Shown here one piece after another: positions 16,301 to 26,227 of a stretch of DNA of 64,000 bases (position 1 is its first letter; every line of letters begins with the position of its first letter). The stretch is from Paracoccus ravus (GTDB taxonomy: Bacteria; Pseudomonadota; Alphaproteobacteria; Rhodobacterales; Rhodobacteraceae), in contig NZ_SDEB01000006.1 of the NCBI RefSeq assembly GCF_004522175.1, positions 124,001 through 188,000 of the forward strand, given 5' to 3'. The translations under genes and the position numbers were made by a program. Below the pieces are notes generated by a model. It was not told where the DNA came from, ran no database searches, and worked only from the letters and a program-made list of their open reading frames with translations.

Positions 16301-17470
16301 TTATGCGAGTGCCTCGCGGAAATCCGCAAGAAGATCGTCCGCATCCTCAAGTCCGATGGACAGGCGCAGCAAACCCGCCGTGATGCCCAACCCAGCCTGA
16401 ACCTCGGGGGACAGACGCGAATGCGTCGTGGTCGAGGGATGGGTCACGATGGATTTCGCGTCGCCCAGATTGTTCGAAATCTGGAAAATCTTCATCTTGT
16501 TCATCGCGGAATAGGCGCGTTCCTTGCTGCCCACATCCACGGCGACCATCGTGCCACCCGCGCCCATCTGACGCATCGCCAGATCGTGCTGGGCATGGCT
16601 TTCAAGGCCCGGATAAATCACTTTCAGCGCGGGATCGGCCTGCAAAGCGGTGGCAAAGGCCGACGCGGTCTCGGACATGGCGCGCACACGCAGGTCCAGC
16701 GTGGTCAGACCGTTCAGCATGATCCAAGCGTTGAAGGGGCTGATCGCCGCACCGGTATGCTTGAGATAAGGCTCGGCCACTTCGCGCACGAACTGCTTGG
16801 TGCCGCAGATCACGCCGCCAAGGCAGCGCCCTGCCCCGTCGATATGCTTGGTCGAGGAATAGACCACGACATCGGCGCCCTGAGCGATAGCCTGCGAATA
16901 GACCGGAGTGGCAAAGACGTTATCGACGATGACCAGCGCGCCGACCGCATGGGCCAGTTCCGCGACGCCCGCGATATCGACCAGTTCCAGCGTCGGGTTC
17001 GAGACGGATTCAAAGAACACCGCGCGGGTCGTCGGACGGATCGCCGCCCGCCAGGCGTCAAGATCGGTGCCATCGACGTAAGTCACCTCGACCCCGAAGC
17101 GGGCCAGCACATCCAGGACATAGAGGCAGGAACCGAACAGCGCCTTGGCCGAGACGATGTGATCGCCGGGCTTCGCAAAGCTCATCAGCGCACCATTGAC
17201 GGCGGCCATGCCGCTGGCAGTGGCAAAGGCGTCCTCGGCCCCTTCCAGATTGGCGATGCGATCCTCGAACATGCGCGAGGTCGGGTTGCCGTAGCGGGCG
17301 TAGATGAACTCGTCATCGCCGACCTTGATGAAGCGGGCCTCGGCCTGCTCGGCGCTGTCATAGGAAAAACCCTGCGTCATGAACAAAGCCTCGGCCATCT
17401 CGCCATATTGGCTGCGGCGAATGCCGTGATGGACGGCGCGGGTGCGCGGATGCAGAGGCTTATCGGTCAT
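16301..17470 (-). CDS. metZ: O-succinylhomoserine sulfhydrylase
   Basis: A 389-residue PLP enzyme of the Cys/Met metabolism family. It makes homocysteine directly from O-succinylhomoserine and sulfide. The PLP lysine is in YSSTKHIDGAGR, the aspartate in VIVDNVFATP, and the YARYGNPT signature lies near residue 60. It lacks features that would single it out as MetB or a methionine gamma-lyase, and MetZ is the usual enzyme in Rhodobacteraceae. The leader folds over the ribosome binding site (see the 17479-17515 entry), which suggests post-transcriptional control. Confidence 0.9.
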   Translation of the reverse strand: MTDKPLHPRTRAVHHGIRRSQYGEMAEALFMTQGFSYDSAEQAEARFIKVGDDEFIYARYGNPTSRMFEDRIANLEGAEDAFATASGMAAVNGALMSFAKPGDHIVSAKALFGSCLYVLDVLARFGVEVTYVDGTDLDAWRAAIRPTTRAVFFESVSNPTLELVDIAGVAELAHAVGALVIVDNVFATPVYSQAIAQGADVVVYSSTKHIDGAGRCLGGVICGTKQFVREVAEPYLKHTGAAISPFNAWIMLNGLTTLDLRVRAMSETASAFATALQADPALKVIYPGLESHAQHDLAMRQMGAGGTMVAVDVGSKERAYSAMNKMKIFQISNNLGDAKSIVTHPSTTTHSRLSPEVQAGLGITAGLLRLSIGLEDADDLLADFREALA

Positions 17471-17478
17471 GTGCGGAC

Positions 17479-17515
17479 TCCTGTGCGTGGGAGGTCCGGT
17501 TACTCCTGCACAGGA
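17479..17515 (-). promoter_or_regulatory. Hairpin sequestering the metZ ribosome binding site
   Basis: In the metZ mRNA leader TCCTGTGC (17515-17508) can pair perfectly with GCACAGGA (17486-17479), an 8-bp stem with a 21-base loop. The 3' arm contains the AGGAG binding site, 7 bases before the ATG. Pairing would block translation. The sequence does not fit the SAM-II or SAM/SAH riboswitch consensus that I recall. Confidence 0.5.
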
Positions 17516-17536
17516 AATGGCGCAAGGGTCGTCGGG

Positions 17537-18142
17537 CTATTCGCTGTCGCGCGGCAGCGCGTGACGCTCGAAGAGTTTCGAATTCAGCACGAAAAAGACG
17601 ACCATCAGCAGCGGCAGGCCAAAAGTCTTGAAATTAACCCAGGCGGTTTCGGACATCATGCGCCAGACGAATTCATTGGCTACAGCAAGGCCCAGGAACA
17701 GCGCCGCCATACGGCCGGTCAGGATACGCCAGCCCGTCTCGCTCATCGGCAGGGCCTCGGCCATGACCAGCCCCAGCCAGTTGCGGCGCAGCATCAGGCT
17801 AAGACCCAGAGTGCCCGCGAAAAGCAGGTAAATGATCGTCGGCTTCATCTTGAAGAATTTCGGGTCGTTCAACCAGACCGACAGCCCGCCGAACAGCACC
17901 ACCAGCACCAGGGTCGCGATCTGCATGGCCGAAAGCCTGCCAGTCAGCCGCCACAGCGCCAGCGTCGTCGCGACCAGCACCGGAATGAAAATCAGCGTGG
18001 CGACGACGAAGCCGGAATATTCCGTGCCCGCCAAGGTCACCGTCTTGTCGCGCAGCCGCATGAAGGCCAGGAAGAACAGCGCGACGGGGCCAAGCTCCAA
18101 CGCGGTCTTCAGCCAGGGGTTTATCTTTTTCGGGTCGCTCAT
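17537..18142 (-). CDS. yciB: Inner membrane-spanning protein YciB (septation protein A)
   Basis: A 201-residue integral membrane protein of the YciB/IspZ family with about six hydrophobic segments. Family traits are LELGPVALFFLAF near residue 15, NDPKFFKMKPTIIYLLFA near 95 and the late NEFVWRMMSETAWVNFKTFGLP. The family is linked to cell-envelope synthesis and septation; the biochemical role is not settled. It lies 66 bp before metZ and reads in the same direction. Confidence 0.92.
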   Translation of the reverse strand: MSDPKKINPWLKTALELGPVALFFLAFMRLRDKTVTLAGTEYSGFVVATLIFIPVLVATTLALWRLTGRLSAMQIATLVLVVLFGGLSVWLNDPKFFKMKPTIIYLLFAGTLGLSLMLRRNWLGLVMAEALPMSETGWRILTGRMAALFLGLAVANEFVWRMMSETAWVNFKTFGLPLLMVVFFVLNSKLFERHALPRDSE

Positions 18143-18194
18143 CGGGGCCTCGGCATTCTGTCAGTCGGCCTTGTTTCTGGCCCACAAGGCCCGA

Positions 18195-19295
18195 TCAGTC
18201 CAGCCGGATCGCGGCAAGGATCGGGCCGGTCGCACGGCCCTCGCGCGGGCCTGCCTCCTGCGCGAGGATGGCGTGACGCGTATCGGGCGGGAAATCCGGA
18301 CCTTTGGCACCACTTGCGCGCGCCGTCGCCGTGACATTCATGCGCAGCGGCGCCCGCCCGTCCCATTCCGCGATCCGCTCGGCATCCAGAACGACATTGC
18401 GATAAGTAACGATCATGCCGCGATTTTCACCTGCATGGATCTCGATCCGGCGTTCAGGAACATAGCGCACCAGCAGGATCACCACACCGTTGCGGATCTG
18501 GGCGCGCGGCGTGAGTTCAAGCCGGAACCCTTCGGGCTGCGGCGTCGAGGTCACCAGAACCGGGGCAGGTCGGGCCATCTGGGCCTCGACCAGTGCCATC
18601 AACTCGGCGGGGTTGACCTGCAGCATGGTGTCCGTGCCGCCCACGACCATCTGAGGGGTGTAGACAGCGCGTTCGCGCCAGGCATGGGCATAGGCCTTTT
18701 GCCGGCGGGTAAATTCGGGCCGCGCGAACTCATCTGCCCAGCCAAGATAGTCCCAGTAATCGACATGCCACGCCAGGGCCAGGATATCCTCGCGCGCGGC
18801 AAGGTCGTTGAGCATCTGATCCGCGGGCGGGCAGCTTGAACAGCCCTGCGAGGTGAACAGTTCCACCACCACGGGCGAATGGCCGCGCACCGCCGAGAAC
18901 TCGCGCGCCTGCGCGCTCCGGCGCTCGGCAAAGGCGGGGGCAACGCCATCGGCATCTGCATTGATCCGGCCCATGCTGAGATCAGCAGAACTGCCAGCGC
19001 GAAACCCGTTCCGGCCCTCGGGGGCCTCGATCAGACCGATCCGGCCGTCATCCTCGGGCTGTGCCTCGGGACTGTCGGAAAAGGACGGATTCGGGCCTCG
19101 TTCCGGCTCGCTCGCCACGCCTTCGGAAGGGCCGCGCGGATCCATGCCCGCCCGCTCTTGCGCAAGGACGGGCTGTGCCGCGACCGAAGCCATGACAAGC
19201 GCCAGCATGGCCAGTCCCTGAGTGAGAGCACCAATACGCCCTCCCCGCTGCCCGTCCCGTAGGCGCGTGCAACCTTTTGCCATGCCAGACGTCAT
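18195..19295 (-). CDS. Secreted DUF1223 protein with thioredoxin-like fold
   Basis: A protein of about 366 residues. A signal peptide ends near PVLAQ, a variable acidic and proline-rich stretch follows (to about 115), then the DUF1223 domain starts with VVVELFTSQGCSSCPPADQML, whose CSSC is a thioredoxin-like redox motif. HVDYWDYLGWADEFA and YTPQMVVGG are also typical. Function is unknown; a periplasmic redox or metal-handling role is inferred from the fold. Start choice is uncertain: ATG 19295 has GGGA upstream, ATG 19283 is the alternative, and a TTG further up is unlikely. Confidence 0.83.
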   Translation of the reverse strand: MTSGMAKGCTRLRDGQRGGRIGALTQGLAMLALVMASVAAQPVLAQERAGMDPRGPSEGVASEPERGPNPSFSDSPEAQPEDDGRIGLIEAPEGRNGFRAGSSADLSMGRINADADGVAPAFAERRSAQAREFSAVRGHSPVVVELFTSQGCSSCPPADQMLNDLAAREDILALAWHVDYWDYLGWADEFARPEFTRRQKAYAHAWRERAVYTPQMVVGGTDTMLQVNPAELMALVEAQMARPAPVLVTSTPQPEGFRLELTPRAQIRNGVVILLVRYVPERRIEIHAGENRGMIVTYRNVVLDAERIAEWDGRAPLRMNVTATARASGAKGPDFPPDTRHAILAQEAGPREGRATGPILAAIRLD

Positions 19296-19550
19296 AATTC
19301 CCGAATATCCCAATGTTATGGTCTTGCCTCACCTAACGCCCATGCGTCACGCTCCGCAAATCAAGGCTATGTTAGCAGCGCGCGTGCGGCGCGTGATCGT
19401 TGCGCGAAACCCACATCCAACGGCGCGCGTTACGGTATGCGATAGTATACAAACCTGCCCCGTCCCTCTTGATCGGCTGCCGGAAAAGCGCCACATCTCG
19501 GGACGACACAGTCATTCAGCCACCTTGCGACAAGGAGAGGGAGCCGAGTC

Positions 19551-22322
19551 ATGCCCATTCAAACCGGAACCGATACTGCAGGCACGCGCCGCCAGCTTGA
19601 GGTGGCAGGCGCCTCGATCGCCTATTACTCGATCGACGCCGCAACCGAAGCGGGCCTGGGCGATTTCTCGAAGCTTCCCGCCTCGCTCAAGGTCGTTCTA
19701 GAGAACCTGCTGCGCTTCGAGGATGGCGGCCGCACGGTCAGCGTGGACGACATCAAGGCCTTCGCCGAATGGGCGACCCTTGGCGGCAAGAACCCGCGCG
19801 AGATCGCCTATCGCCCGGCCCGCGTTTTGATGCAGGATTTCACCGGCGTTCCGGCGGTCGTGGACCTTGCCGCCATGCGCGACGGCATCAAGGCGCTTGG
19901 CGGCGATCCTCAGAAGATCAACCCGCTGAACCCGGTCGATCTCGTCATCGACCATTCGGTGATGATCGACGAATTCGGCACCCCCCGCGCCTTCCAGAAG
20001 AATGTCGAGCTGGAATATGAGCGCAATATGGAGCGTTACACCTTCCTGAAATGGGGCCAGAACGCGTTCAACAATTTCCGCGTCGTGCCGCCCGGCACCG
20101 GCATCTGCCATCAGGTCAATCTCGAATATCTCGCCCAGACCGTCTGGACCGACAAGGATCAGAACGGTGTCGAAGTTGCCTATCCGGACACTCTGGTCGG
20201 CACTGACAGCCACACGACCATGGTCAACGGCCTCGCGGTGCTCGGCTGGGGCGTCGGCGGGATCGAGGCCGAGGCGGCAATGCTGGGCCAGCCGATCTCG
20301 ATGCTGATCCCGGAAGTCGTCGGCTTCAAGATCACCGGCGCGCTGAAGGAAGGCGTGACCGCGACCGACCTCGTCCTCAAGGTCGTGCAGATGCTGCGCA
20401 AGCATGGCGTGGTCGGCAAATTCGTCGAATTCTACGGCGAGGGTCTGGACCATATGCCGCTGGCCGACCGCGCCACCATCGCCAACATGGCCCCGGAATA
20501 TGGCGCGACCTGCGGCTTTTTCCCCATCGACGATGAAACCCTGCGCTATCTGCGCCAAACCGGACGCGAGGAAAGCCGCATCGCTCTGGTCGAAGCCTAT
20601 GCGAAGGAAAACGGCTTCTGGCGCGGCAAGAACTACGCCCCGGTCTATTCCTCGACGCTGGAACTGGATCAGGGCGACGTGGTCCCCGCGATTTCCGGTC
20701 CAAAGCGCCCGCAGGACCATGTCGCGCTGACCGATTCGGCCCGTGAATTCCGCAAATATATCTGCGACACGCGCAAGCTGCCGGAACCCACCGCCAATGG
20801 CGAACGCCGCTGGAGCGCCGAGGGCGGAGCCCCTGCCCCCACGGACCTGCCCGGCCATCACGAGGGCTATAACGAAGGCGCGGTCGAGGGTCAGGATTAC
20901 AAACTGCATGACGGCTCGGTCGTGATTGCCTCGATCACCTCCTGCACCAATACCTCGAACCCCTATGTGCTGATGGCTGCGGGTCTGGTCGCCCGCAAGG
21001 CGCGCGCTCTTGGGTTGACGCGCAAGCCTTGGGTCAAGACCTCGCTCGCCCCCGGCTCGCAGGTGGTCGAGGAATATCTGAAGGCCGCAAACCTGCAGGA
21101 GGATCTGGACGCGCTTGGCTTCAACCTTGTCGGCTTCGGCTGCACCACCTGCATTGGGAATTCGGGGCCGTTGCAGGCGGAAATATCGAAGTCGATCAAC
21201 GAAAACGACCTTGTCGCGGTGTCGGTCCTGTCGGGGAATCGCAACTTCGAGGGCCGGATTTCCCCCGATGTGCGCGCGAATTATCTGGCCTCACCGCCGC
21301 TCGTCGTGGCCTATGCGATTGCGGGCGACATGAATATCGACCTGACCAGCGAACCGCTGGGCTATAGCTCCGAAGGCGCGCCTGTTTTCCTCAAAGACAT
21401 CTGGCCGACATCGAAAGAGGTCGCGGAACTGGTCGACAGCATCGTCACCCGCGAGATGTTCCAGACCAAATATGCCGATGTCTTCAAGGGCGACGCGCGC
21501 TGGCAGGCGGTCGAGGTCACCGATAGCGAGACCTATGACTGGCCCGCGACCTCGACCTACATCCAGAACCCGCCCTATTTCCAAGGCATGTCCGCCGAGA
21601 AGGGCGCAATCCACGATATCCACGGCGCGCGGGTTCTGGCGCTCTTGGGCGACATGATCACCACCGACCATATCTCTCCGGCCGGCTCCTTCAAGCCGAC
21701 CACCCCGGCGGGCGTCTATCTGACCGAGCGGCAGGTCGCGCCCAAGGACTTCAACAGCTACGGTTCTCGCCGCGGCAACCATGAAGTCATGATGCGTGGC
21801 ACTTTCGCCAATATCCGCATCAAGAACGAGATGCTGGACGGCGTCGAAGGCGGCTACACCACCGGCCCCGACGGCACGCAGACCTCGATCTATGACGCCG
21901 CGATGGCCTATAAGGAAGCCGGTATCCCGCTGGTGATCTTTGGCGGTATCGAATATGGCGCGGGATCGTCGCGCGACTGGGCGGCCAAGGGCACGAACCT
22001 GCTGGGCGTCAAGGCCGTGATCGCGGAAAGCTTCGAGCGCATCCACCGCTCGAACCTCGTGGGAATGGGCGTTATCCCCTTTGAGTTCACCGGCGGCGAC
22101 AACCGCAAGACGCTGGGGCTGAAGGGCGACGAGGTCGTTTCGATCGATGGTCTAGAGGGCGATTTCAAGCCGCTCTCTCTGGTTCCGGCGACCATCCGCT
22201 ATGCCGATGGCCGCGAGAAGGTCATCCAGCTGAAAGCCCGCGTCGATACCGAGGTCGAGATCGAATATCTCGAAAACGGCGGCGTGCTGCATTACGTCCT
22301 GCGCAACCTCGCGAAAGCCTAA
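19551..22322 (+). CDS. acnA: Aconitate hydratase A
   Basis: A 923-residue aconitase that isomerises citrate to isocitrate through cis-aconitate in the TCA cycle. The [4Fe-4S] ligands are in SCTNTSNP (about residue 464) and [13 protein letters not shown] (about 530 and 533). [24 protein letters not shown] and the late [17 protein letters not shown] match the AcnA/IRP branch rather than AcnB. GGAGAGGGAG precedes the ATG. A 237-bp upstream region holds no clear iron-regulator site by eye. A strong terminator follows. Confidence 0.97.
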   Translation: MPIQTGTDTAGTRRQLEVAGASIAYYSIDAATEAGLGDFSKLPASLKVVLENLLRFEDGGRTVSVDDIKAFAEWATLGGKNPREIAYRPARVLMQDFTGVPAVVDLAAMRDGIKALGGDPQKINPLNPVDLVIDHSVMIDEFGTPRAFQKNVELEYERNMERYTFLKWGQNAFNNFRVVPPGTGICHQVNLEYLAQTVWTDKDQNGVEVAYPDTLVGTDSHTTMVNGLAVLGWGVGGIEAEAAMLGQPISMLIPEVVGFKITGALKEGVTATDLVLKVVQMLRKHGVVGKFVEFYGEGLDHMPLADRATIANMAPEYGATCGFFPIDDETLRYLRQTGREESRIALVEAYAKENGFWRGKNYAPVYSSTLELDQGDVVPAISGPKRPQDHVALTDSAREFRKYICDTRKLPEPTANGERRWSAEGGAPAPTDLPGHHEGYNEGAVEGQDYKLHDGSVVIASITSCTNTSNPYVLMAAGLVARKARALGLTRKPWVKTSLAPGSQVVEEYLKAANLQEDLDALGFNLVGFGCTTCIGNSGPLQAEISKSINENDLVAVSVLSGNRNFEGRISPDVRANYLASPPLVVAYAIAGDMNIDLTSEPLGYSSEGAPVFLKDIWPTSKEVAELVDSIVTREMFQTKYADVFKGDARWQAVEVTDSETYDWPATSTYIQNPPYFQGMSAEKGAIHDIHGARVLALLGDMITTDHISPAGSFKPTTPAGVYLTERQVAPKDFNSYGSRRGNHEVMMRGTFANIRIKNEMLDGVEGGYTTGPDGTQTSIYDAAMAYKEAGIPLVIFGGIEYGAGSSRDWAAKGTNLLGVKAVIAESFERIHRSNLVGMGVIPFEFTGGDNRKTLGLKGDEVVSIDGLEGDFKPLSLVPATIRYADGREKVIQLKARVDTEVEIEYLENGGVLHYVLRNLAKA

Positions 22323-22327
22323 ATCAG

Positions 22328-22353
22328 AAGGCCCCGGAGAAATCCGGGGCCTT
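22328..22353 (+). terminator. Terminator of acnA
   Basis: An 11-bp perfect stem (22328-22338 with 22343-22353) with a GAAA tetraloop follows the acnA stop by 5 bp. The T-run is short. Confidence 0.8.
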
Positions 22354-22426
22354 CCGCGCTGCCCTCTTGCCTTCCCGATGCGCCGCCTGAATTGTGACAG
22401 TTTCATGACAACAGGGACGCAAGCAA

Positions 22427-23245
22427 ATGCTCAAAAAAGGTTTTTCCGTTATCGCCGCGACGCTCGCGCTTGCTGCAGCCGTGCCCGGCCATGCGGATGA
22501 AGCCGCCGACGCTTCGGCCAATGCGCTGCTTTACGCGGTCGCATGGAAACAGACCGCCGCCGAATATCGCGCGCTTTACCATCAAGGCTATAATATCGCC
22601 CGCGACCGCGTCGACGCCGCCTTGGCCGCCCGCAAGGATGGGGACAAGCCTTTGGCCGTCCTTACCGACATGGACGACACCGTCCTGCTGCCGCTGCCCT
22701 ATTGGTCGAAACTGACGGGCGAAGGCAAAGCGTTCTTCGACGACCCGATCTGGGATGCTTGGGTCCCGCAAAACGATCTGGTGATCGCACCGGGCGCCAA
22801 GGAATTCTTTGAATATTGCAAGGAAAAGGGCGTCGAGGTCTTTTACATCACCAGCCGCGATCAGGGCGAAAAGACCTATGAATACGCGCTTGGGAACCTC
22901 AAGGCGCTTGGCCTGCCCTATGCCGACGAAGAGCATCTGACCGTTCTGACCGACAGCTCAAACAAAGAGCCGCGCCAGCAGGAACTGGCCGAGAAGTTCA
23001 CGCCCGTGGTCTATCTTGGCGACAACCTGAACGACTTCCAGCGCAAATATTACATCAAAGGCGACGTCGCCGGACGGATCGCGGCGATGGAGGCCGACCG
23101 CGAAGAATTCGGGCGCCGCTTCGTCATCCTGCCCAATCCGACCGACGGTCACTGGATGGCGGCGGTCTTTGGCGAAAGCGAACCCGCCGACACGCCTGAG
23201 GCCCGCGCCAAGCTGGTCGAGGCCGCGAAAACCGTCCTGCGCTGA
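22427..23245 (+). CDS. Secreted HAD acid phosphatase, class C / 5'-nucleotidase e(P4)-like
   Basis: A 272-residue periplasmic phosphomonoesterase of HAD subfamily IIIB. Residues 1-23 form a Sec signal peptide (PGHA-DE) with no lipobox, unlike the lipoprotein e(P4). The nucleophile motif is LTDMDDTVLLP near residue 80; the threonine/serine motif is YITSRDQGE; the late acidic motif is VVYLGDNLNDF. Related enzymes remove phosphate from nucleotides so that the nucleoside can be taken up. It stands alone between acnA and an unknown gene, and no PHO box was found. Confidence 0.87.
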   Translation: MLKKGFSVIAATLALAAAVPGHADEAADASANALLYAVAWKQTAAEYRALYHQGYNIARDRVDAALAARKDGDKPLAVLTDMDDTVLLPLPYWSKLTGEGKAFFDDPIWDAWVPQNDLVIAPGAKEFFEYCKEKGVEVFYITSRDQGEKTYEYALGNLKALGLPYADEEHLTVLTDSSNKEPRQQELAEKFTPVVYLGDNLNDFQRKYYIKGDVAGRIAAMEADREEFGRRFVILPNPTDGHWMAAVFGESEPADTPEARAKLVEAAKTVLR

Positions 23246-23255
23246 TCCGAACCCG

Positions 23256-23280
23256 CGCCGCCGCGAACTTCGCGGCGGCG
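23256..23280. terminator. GC-rich hairpin between convergent genes
   Basis: CGCCGCCGCG (23256-23265) pairs perfectly with 23271-23280 over a 5-base loop. It lies between the phosphatase stop and the end of the convergent unknown gene. No T-run on either strand; probably a shared transcription stop. Confidence 0.5.
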
Positions 23281-23288
23281 TAACCCGC

Positions 23289-23906
23289 CTATTCTTCGGC
23301 GCAATACCACATGGTGCCACCCGCAGCCGCCGTGCCAACCACCAGCGACCCGACCGCGACCGGAGAGGCCGCGACCCCGGCCGCCGCCGATCCGGCGGCC
23401 TGCGCCATGCCCACAACCCCGCCCGAGGTCGCCGCCAAAATCGTCGCGCCCGGCCTTTGCGTGACGGCATCGAAACCGGCAACCGCCAGATCGTTCGCGC
23501 TTTTCATCGTCGCAGCCCGCGCCCCGTTCACCTTCTCGCAGAAGGTCTTGCGGCAGAGGGCATTGCCTTTGCGCTCGCCGATCTGCGCGCCGATATAGGT
23601 GTCGCCCGCCTTGTCCCAGAGCAGGCAATAGCTGCCATCGTCGGTCATCGCATTGCGGCGCAGGATCTCGCGCAGGGTGACATAGCCCGGACAGGAGATC
23701 CTGCCCCAGCCCGACAGGTTCTTTTCCAGCTTGCCGACATTCTCGCGGAATTCGCTGTCGCGGACATAGTTGATCTCGGTCCGCTGGCCCGCGATCGAAG
23801 TTTCGCAGGTCCAGAGGCGTTCGTCCTTCGGGCTCACTTCGCTCTCTTGCGCATGGGCCGGGGTCATCCCGACGGCCAGCATGGCCACAAGCATCAGGCT
23901 CCGCAT
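23289..23906 (-). CDS. Secreted protein of unknown function
   Basis: I do not recognise this 205-residue protein. A signal peptide (MRSLMLVAMLAVGMTPAHA-Q) is followed by a soluble part with five cysteines. Two of them lie in CETSIAG and SCPGYVT, and three more surround LLWDKAGDTYIGAQIGERKGNALCRKTFC. The last 50 residues are rich in alanine, glycine and valine with small-xxx-small spacing (GVVGMAQAAGSAAAG), which could insert in a membrane, and end in MWYCAEE. GGAGAG lies 4 bases before the chosen ATG (23906). It is convergent with the phosphatase gene. Confidence 0.7.
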   Translation of the reverse strand: MRSLMLVAMLAVGMTPAHAQESEVSPKDERLWTCETSIAGQRTEINYVRDSEFRENVGKLEKNLSGWGRISCPGYVTLREILRRNAMTDDGSYCLLWDKAGDTYIGAQIGERKGNALCRKTFCEKVNGARAATMKSANDLAVAGFDAVTQRPGATILAATSGGVVGMAQAAGSAAAGVAASPVAVGSLVVGTAAAGGTMWYCAEE

Positions 23907-24014
23907 CTTTCTCTCCAGCATTTCAGGCAGGGGCATAGATCCCTGTTCCAAGGGCAGGTTGCAATCCGAGCACCGCATCTTCCGGGGATTGTGATCGCCC
24001 TGTCACCGAAACGG

Positions 24015-24040
24015 AAAAGGCCGCCCCCGAAGGGACGGCC
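24015..24040 (-). terminator. Terminator of rpsD
   Basis: On the minus strand a 9-bp stem (24032-24040 with 24019-24027, one G-U pair) closes a TTCG loop and is followed by TTTT. It lies 26 bp after the rpsD stop. Confidence 0.85.
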
Positions 24041-24065
24041 CTGAATTCCTGCGAACCGAAAAGGA

Positions 24066-24686
24066 TCAGTTCTTCGCGTAGAATTCGACGACCAGGTTCG
24101 GTTCCATCACGACCGGGTAGGGCACGTCGCCCAGAGCCGGGGTGCGGACGAAGTTCGCGGTCATTTTGTTGTGGTCGACTTCCAGATAGTCCGGAACGTC
24201 GCGCTCGGTCAGAGCGACGGCTTCCAGCACGATGGCCAGCTGACGCGAACGCTCACGGATCGAGATGACGTCGCCTTCTTTGACGCGGTAGGAAGCGATG
24301 TTCACTTTCTTGCCGTTCACTTCGACGTGGCCGTGGTTCACGAACTGGCGTGCGGCGAAGATGGTCGGAACGAATTTGGCGCGGTAGATGACCGCGTCCA
24401 GACGACGCTCCAGCAGACCAACCAGGTTCTCACCGGTGTCGCCCTTGACGCGCTCGGCTTCACCATAGATGCGGCGGAATTGCTTCTCGGTCAGGTCGCC
24501 GTAGTAACCTTTGAGTTTTTGCTTGGCGCGCAGCTGGGTACCGAAGTCCGACAGCTTGCCCTTGCGGCGCTGACCGTGCTGGCCCGGGCCGTATTCGCGC
24601 TTGTTCAGCGGCGACTTGGCGCGGCCCCAGATGTTTTCGCCCATGCGGCGGTCGATTTTGTACTTGGCAGCGGTGCGTTTGGTCAT
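24066..24686 (-). CDS. rpsD: 30S ribosomal protein S4
   Basis: A 206-residue primary 16S rRNA-binding protein of the small subunit. The N-terminus ([21 protein letters not shown]), the S4 RNA-binding domain with [36 protein letters not shown], and the full length are typical. As in many alphaproteobacteria, it stands apart from the main ribosomal operons. A good promoter lies 104-131 bp upstream, and an intrinsic terminator follows. Confidence 0.98.
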   Translation of the reverse strand: MTKRTAAKYKIDRRMGENIWGRAKSPLNKREYGPGQHGQRRKGKLSDFGTQLRAKQKLKGYYGDLTEKQFRRIYGEAERVKGDTGENLVGLLERRLDAVIYRAKFVPTIFAARQFVNHGHVEVNGKKVNIASYRVKEGDVISIRERSRQLAIVLEAVALTERDVPDYLEVDHNKMTANFVRTPALGDVPYPVVMEPNLVVEFYAKN

Positions 24687-24789
24687 CGCTGATCTCCTTC
24701 TTTATGTTATCTTCTCGAAGGGCGTTGTCCTCTGGCCGAAGCCTGACAGGGTTCCCCTTGCGGGGTCCACCAACACCAATGAAGCGGCG

Positions 24790-24817
24790 CTTATAGCCGC
24801 GACAGGGGCAAAGTCAA
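24790..24817 (-). promoter_or_regulatory. rpsD promoter
   Basis: On the minus strand TTGACT (24812-24817) and TATAAG (24790-24795) are separated by 16 bp, the best housekeeping-type promoter seen in the window. It lies between rpsD and the divergent IscA-type gene. Confidence 0.7.
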
Positions 24818-24878
24818 GCACCCCTTGAGACGGCGAGCGACTGCCCTTATGTGAATGGCAGCGAACAAGGAAGTCCCG

Positions 24879-25250
24879 ATGTTTTCGATCCCCGGCAAGC
24901 CCCCCGTCTCGATCACCCCTGCTGCCGAGCGCCAGATTGCGCGTCTGATGGCGGCGAAATCCGCCAATGGGCTGCGCATCGGCCTGAAAAAGGGCGGCTG
25001 CGCGGGCATGGAATATACGATGGAACTGGCCGAAACCGCGACGCCCGGCGACGAGGTCGTCGAACAAGGCGAAGCCCGCGTTCTGATCGCCCCAATGGCG
25101 CAGATGTATCTGTTCGGGACCGAAATCGACTACGAAAGCGGCCTGCTGGAATCCGGCTTCAAGTTCCGCAACCCCAATGTCACCGATAGTTGCGGCTGCG
25201 GCGAATCCGTCAATTTCGCCCCGATCGAAGGCACGCGGGCGCAGGTCTGA
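24879..25250 (+). CDS. IscA/ErpA/SufA-type iron-sulfur assembly protein
   Basis: A 123-residue A-type carrier that receives Fe-S clusters and passes them to target proteins. The three conserved cysteines are present: one in LKKGGCAGMEY and two in DSCGCGESV. The ATG at 24879 has AAGGAAG at good spacing; an ATG 24 bp upstream has no ribosome binding site. No isc or suf genes adjoin it, so the choice among ErpA, IscA and SufA cannot be made here. It is divergent from rpsD and followed by tpiA. Confidence 0.9.
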   Translation: MFSIPGKPPVSITPAAERQIARLMAAKSANGLRIGLKKGGCAGMEYTMELAETATPGDEVVEQGEARVLIAPMAQMYLFGTEIDYESGLLESGFKFRNPNVTDSCGCGESVNFAPIEGTRAQV

Positions 25251-25352
25251 GGATTCTTCGCCTCCGTTAGCGCACACATCCTTCCCCCCGTCTTGATCGC
25301 ATGAAACCCCCGGCCTAATGCCCTTTTCAGACATGAGAAAAGGGAGAGGCTG

Positions 25353-26096
25353 ATGGCCCCGCGCAAACTCGCCGCCGGCAATTGGAAGATGAACGGAACG
25401 CTGGCTTCGCTGGAGCAGATAGACCAGCTGCTGGCCGACCACCCAGCGCCCGGCTGCGACGTGCTGATCTGCCCTCCGGCGGTGCTGGTCCATGCCATGG
25501 CCGCGCGCGCCTCGGGCAGGATCGCGGTGGGCGGTCAGGACTGCCACGCCAAGGCCTCGGGCGCGCATACCGGCGATATCGCTGCCGTGGAGCTTGCCGA
25601 TGTCGGCGCAAGCCACGTCATCCTGGGCCATTCCGAGCGCCGCACCGACCACGCCGAAACCGATGCGCAAGTCGAAGCCAAATCCGTTGCAGCCCATGAG
25701 GCAGGTCTGATCGCGGTGATCTGCGTCGGAGAAACAGAGGCCCAACGCGATGCGGGCGAGACGCTGGACGTGATCTCGGCGCAACTTGCCGGTTCAGTCC
25801 CCGCAGGTGCGACGGCCGCCAATACAGTCATCGCCTATGAGCCGGTCTGGGCTATTGGAACCGGTCGCACCCCCACCAACGACCAGATCGCCGAGGTTCA
25901 TGCCCTTATGCGCGAGCGCCTATCCGCGCGTTTCGCGGATGGGGCGGATATGTCGCTGCTTTACGGTGGCTCGGTGAAGCCCTCGAACGCCGCCGAGATC
26001 TTCGCCACGCCCCATGTCAATGGCGCGCTGGTCGGCGGCGCGAGCCTCAAGGCTGCCGATTTCGGCCCGATCATCGCGGCGCTTTCCGCCGCGTAA
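25353..26096 (+). CDS. tpiA: Triosephosphate isomerase
   Basis: A 247-residue TIM-barrel enzyme interconverting dihydroxyacetone phosphate and glyceraldehyde-3-phosphate. Lysine in GNWKMN, the electrophilic histidine in LGHSERR, the catalytic glutamate in [12 protein letters not shown] and the phosphate-binding loop [12 protein letters not shown] are all present. GGGAGAGGC lies before the ATG. The length is normal. A strong hairpin follows 19 bp after the stop. Confidence 0.97.
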   Translation: MAPRKLAAGNWKMNGTLASLEQIDQLLADHPAPGCDVLICPPAVLVHAMAARASGRIAVGGQDCHAKASGAHTGDIAAVELADVGASHVILGHSERRTDHAETDAQVEAKSVAAHEAGLIAVICVGETEAQRDAGETLDVISAQLAGSVPAGATAANTVIAYEPVWAIGTGRTPTNDQIAEVHALMRERLSARFADGADMSLLYGGSVKPSNAAEIFATPHVNGALVGGASLKAADFGPIIAALSAA

Positions 26097-26115
26097 GACG
26101 CGCAACAGGAAACAA

Positions 26116-26143
26116 GTTCCATCCGGCACGCCCCGGATGGAAC
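26116..26143. terminator. Hairpin after tpiA
   Basis: GTTCCATCCGG (26116-26126) pairs perfectly with 26133-26143, loop of 6. No clear T-run follows. It lies 19 bp past the tpiA stop and 84 bp before metN, so it may end tpiA transcription or sit in the metN leader. Confidence 0.6.
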
Positions 26144-26227
26144 AATATGAGCATTTTGCAGGCCAAGTGCCTCTTGCAAAGACCACATTCCCGCGCATAG
26201 GTCACGCCTGACATTCAGGAAGGACCC

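Noticed and set aside
17471..17536. SAM-II or SAM/SAH riboswitch before metZ
   Set aside because: The leader hairpin does not carry the conserved bases of either class as I know them; reported only as an unclassified hairpin.
16421..18334. A 637-codon rightward frame opposite metZ and yciB
   Set aside because: It crosses two unrelated leftward genes and has no domain; a GC-rich shadow.
26097..26227. Riboswitch upstream of metNIQ
   Set aside because: Only one simple hairpin, best explained as the tpiA terminator; no known SAM motif is visible.
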